Shown here piece by piece: positions 63,369-64,000 of a stretch of 64,000 bases of DNA. The notes beneath the pieces are model-generated. The model was given only the letters and a program-made list of their open reading frames with translations. It did not search any database and was not told where the DNA came from. Each line of letters opens with the position of its first letter. Position 1 is the first letter of the stretch. This DNA is from CAZXFH01 sp964640055 (GTDB lineage Bacteria > Fidelibacterota > UBA2242 > JAFGTP01). The translations under genes were made by a program, and so were the position numbers. The DNA is taken from the NCBI GenBank assembly GCA_964640055.1, contig CAZXFH010000001.1, positions 1 through 64,000 of the forward strand, given 5' to 3'.

Positions 63369-64000
63369 ATGGACCCCAAGGAACTAAATTATTTTTATAA
63401 CAAATTTAAATATGGTGAAGAAAGTTTTCACGATTTAATGCAAAATAGAATTAAAGAAATTCTATTGGTTTCCAGTTTTTACGATGCCTTTACCTTTGAA
63501 CAAGACGGACGTCTATCAGAACAGATTTTCGGCGAATATCGTCAGTTGAATCTTAGTACTGCTCCCCGGGTCACAAGTGTTCCCACGGCAGATGAGGCCC
63601 TTAAACTGCTGGATAAGAAATCTTTCGATTTGGTCATCACTATGCTGCATGTTGGCAAGACCCCCTCTTCAGAACTGGCTAAACAGATTAAAAATAAACA
63701 GAAAGATCTACCCGTGGTACTTCTGTTAAGCACCCTATCTGACACGAAATATTTTGAACCCATCATTGAAGTTGATCAGGCTTTTGATAATATCTTTCTC
63801 TGGAATGGCGATGCCAAATTATTTTTAGCAATCATTAAATCAATAGAAGATAAACGAAATGTTGAATTTGATACGAAACAGGGTTTAGTAAGGGTCATTT
63901 TATTAGTAGAAGATTCGATTAAATACTATTCAATTTTTCTACCTCTACTCTATCAGGAAATTGTCAAACAAACACAAATACTGATCCGGGAAGAACTCAA
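63369..64000 (+). CDS. Receiver-domain protein, N-terminal part (runs off the window)
   Basis: An open frame starts at ATG 63369 with GAGG 6 bases upstream and stays open to the end of the window, 210 codons. Two receiver-like segments are visible: EILLVSSFYDAF…FDLVITMLHV…LPVVLLLS in residues about 30-125, and VILLVEDSIKYYSIF from about residue 177. In the first, the usual phosphoacceptor Asp position reads VITML, without the Asp. The layout agrees, from memory, with the N-terminus of large FCB-group proteins that join receiver domains to a PEP/pyruvate-binding (pyruvate phosphate dikinase-like) domain; the downstream domain is outside the window, so the call is tentative. Confidence 0.7.
   Translation, partial: MDPKELNYFYNKFKYGEESFHDLMQNRIKEILLVSSFYDAFTFEQDGRLSEQIFGEYRQLNLSTAPRVTSVPTADEALKLLDKKSFDLVITMLHVGKTPSSELAKQIKNKQKDLPVVLLLSTLSDTKYFEPIIEVDQAFDNIFLWNGDAKLFLAIIKSIEDKRNVEFDTKQGLVRVILLVEDSIKYYSIFLPLLYQEIVKQTQILIREEL

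Overview
The window reads as a chromosomal piece of an anaerobic or facultative Gram-negative bacterium of the FCB group (Fibrobacterota–Chlorobiota–Bacteroidota and allied candidate phyla). An uncultured, Marinimicrobia-like lineage would fit, but this is inference from gene content only. The evidence is a PorV-type outer-membrane protein, a type IX secretion C-terminal tail, LPS genes (waaA and a GT9 heptosyltransferase), BamD, and a short glycogen-synthase-like protein followed by a lipoprotein, as in Bacteroidota. I saw no rRNA, tRNA, CRISPR array, prophage or insertion sequence.

Region 1 (77–25216, all + strand) is an energy and central-carbon cluster. It starts with hdrA–mvhD–hdrC–hdrB, followed by a soluble fumarate-reductase-like pair (FeS subunit and flavoprotein). 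Next is a D-2-hydroxyacid dehydrogenase module: a GlcD-type flavoprotein, a protein with four [4Fe-4S] motifs and a second MvhD. Two tandem malate dehydrogenases and a LarA-type nickel racemase homologue follow, then the Mvh-type [NiFe] hydrogenase (small and large subunits) with its maturation protease. Malic enzyme, ATP-type PEP carboxykinase, eukaryotic-type citrate synthase, Aquifex-type aconitase and an isocitrate dehydrogenase with a zinc-ribbon-like insert complete the carbon genes. The block ends with a TPR protein, a flavodoxin-family protein and a TIGR04076-like protein. Together the genes suggest that electrons from H2 and hydroxyacids converge on a cytoplasmic Hdr/Mvh hub. That hub could be tied to fumarate reduction, and the C4/C6 enzymes next to it make malate a metabolic node.

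Region 2 (25226–62650, all – strand) is mostly housekeeping and envelope genes. Reading with transcription from 62650 downward it holds tatC, a polyprenyl diphosphate synthase, a heptosyltransferase, waaA, two ECF-like ABC ATPases, a pgsA–ftsY gene fusion, rimO, a sugar-nucleotidyltransferase, mtaB and a deoxynucleoside kinase. Next come purN–purH, mreB–mreC–mreD–mrdA–rodA, a CpoB-like protein, an orphan GT5 domain with a lipoprotein, an outer-membrane protein, a TPR protein, rpiB, glyA, nrdR and a very short Trm112-like gene. The region ends with PorV, an M6-like protein that has lost its HExxH motif and carries a T9SS tail, a metallopeptidase–propeller–barrel protein, a DUF5683-like protein, bamD and nadD.

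Region 3 (62916–64000, + strand) holds a small membrane-anchored hypothetical protein with a strong intrinsic terminator. After it comes the N-terminus of a receiver-domain protein that runs off the window.

The most notable observations are the CDP-alcohol phosphatidyltransferase–FtsY fusion, the combined Hdr–Mvh–fumarate reductase–hydroxyacid dehydrogenase cluster, the Cys4 insertion in the active-site loop of isocitrate dehydrogenase, and the secreted pseudo-protease next to an apparently intact metallopeptidase.
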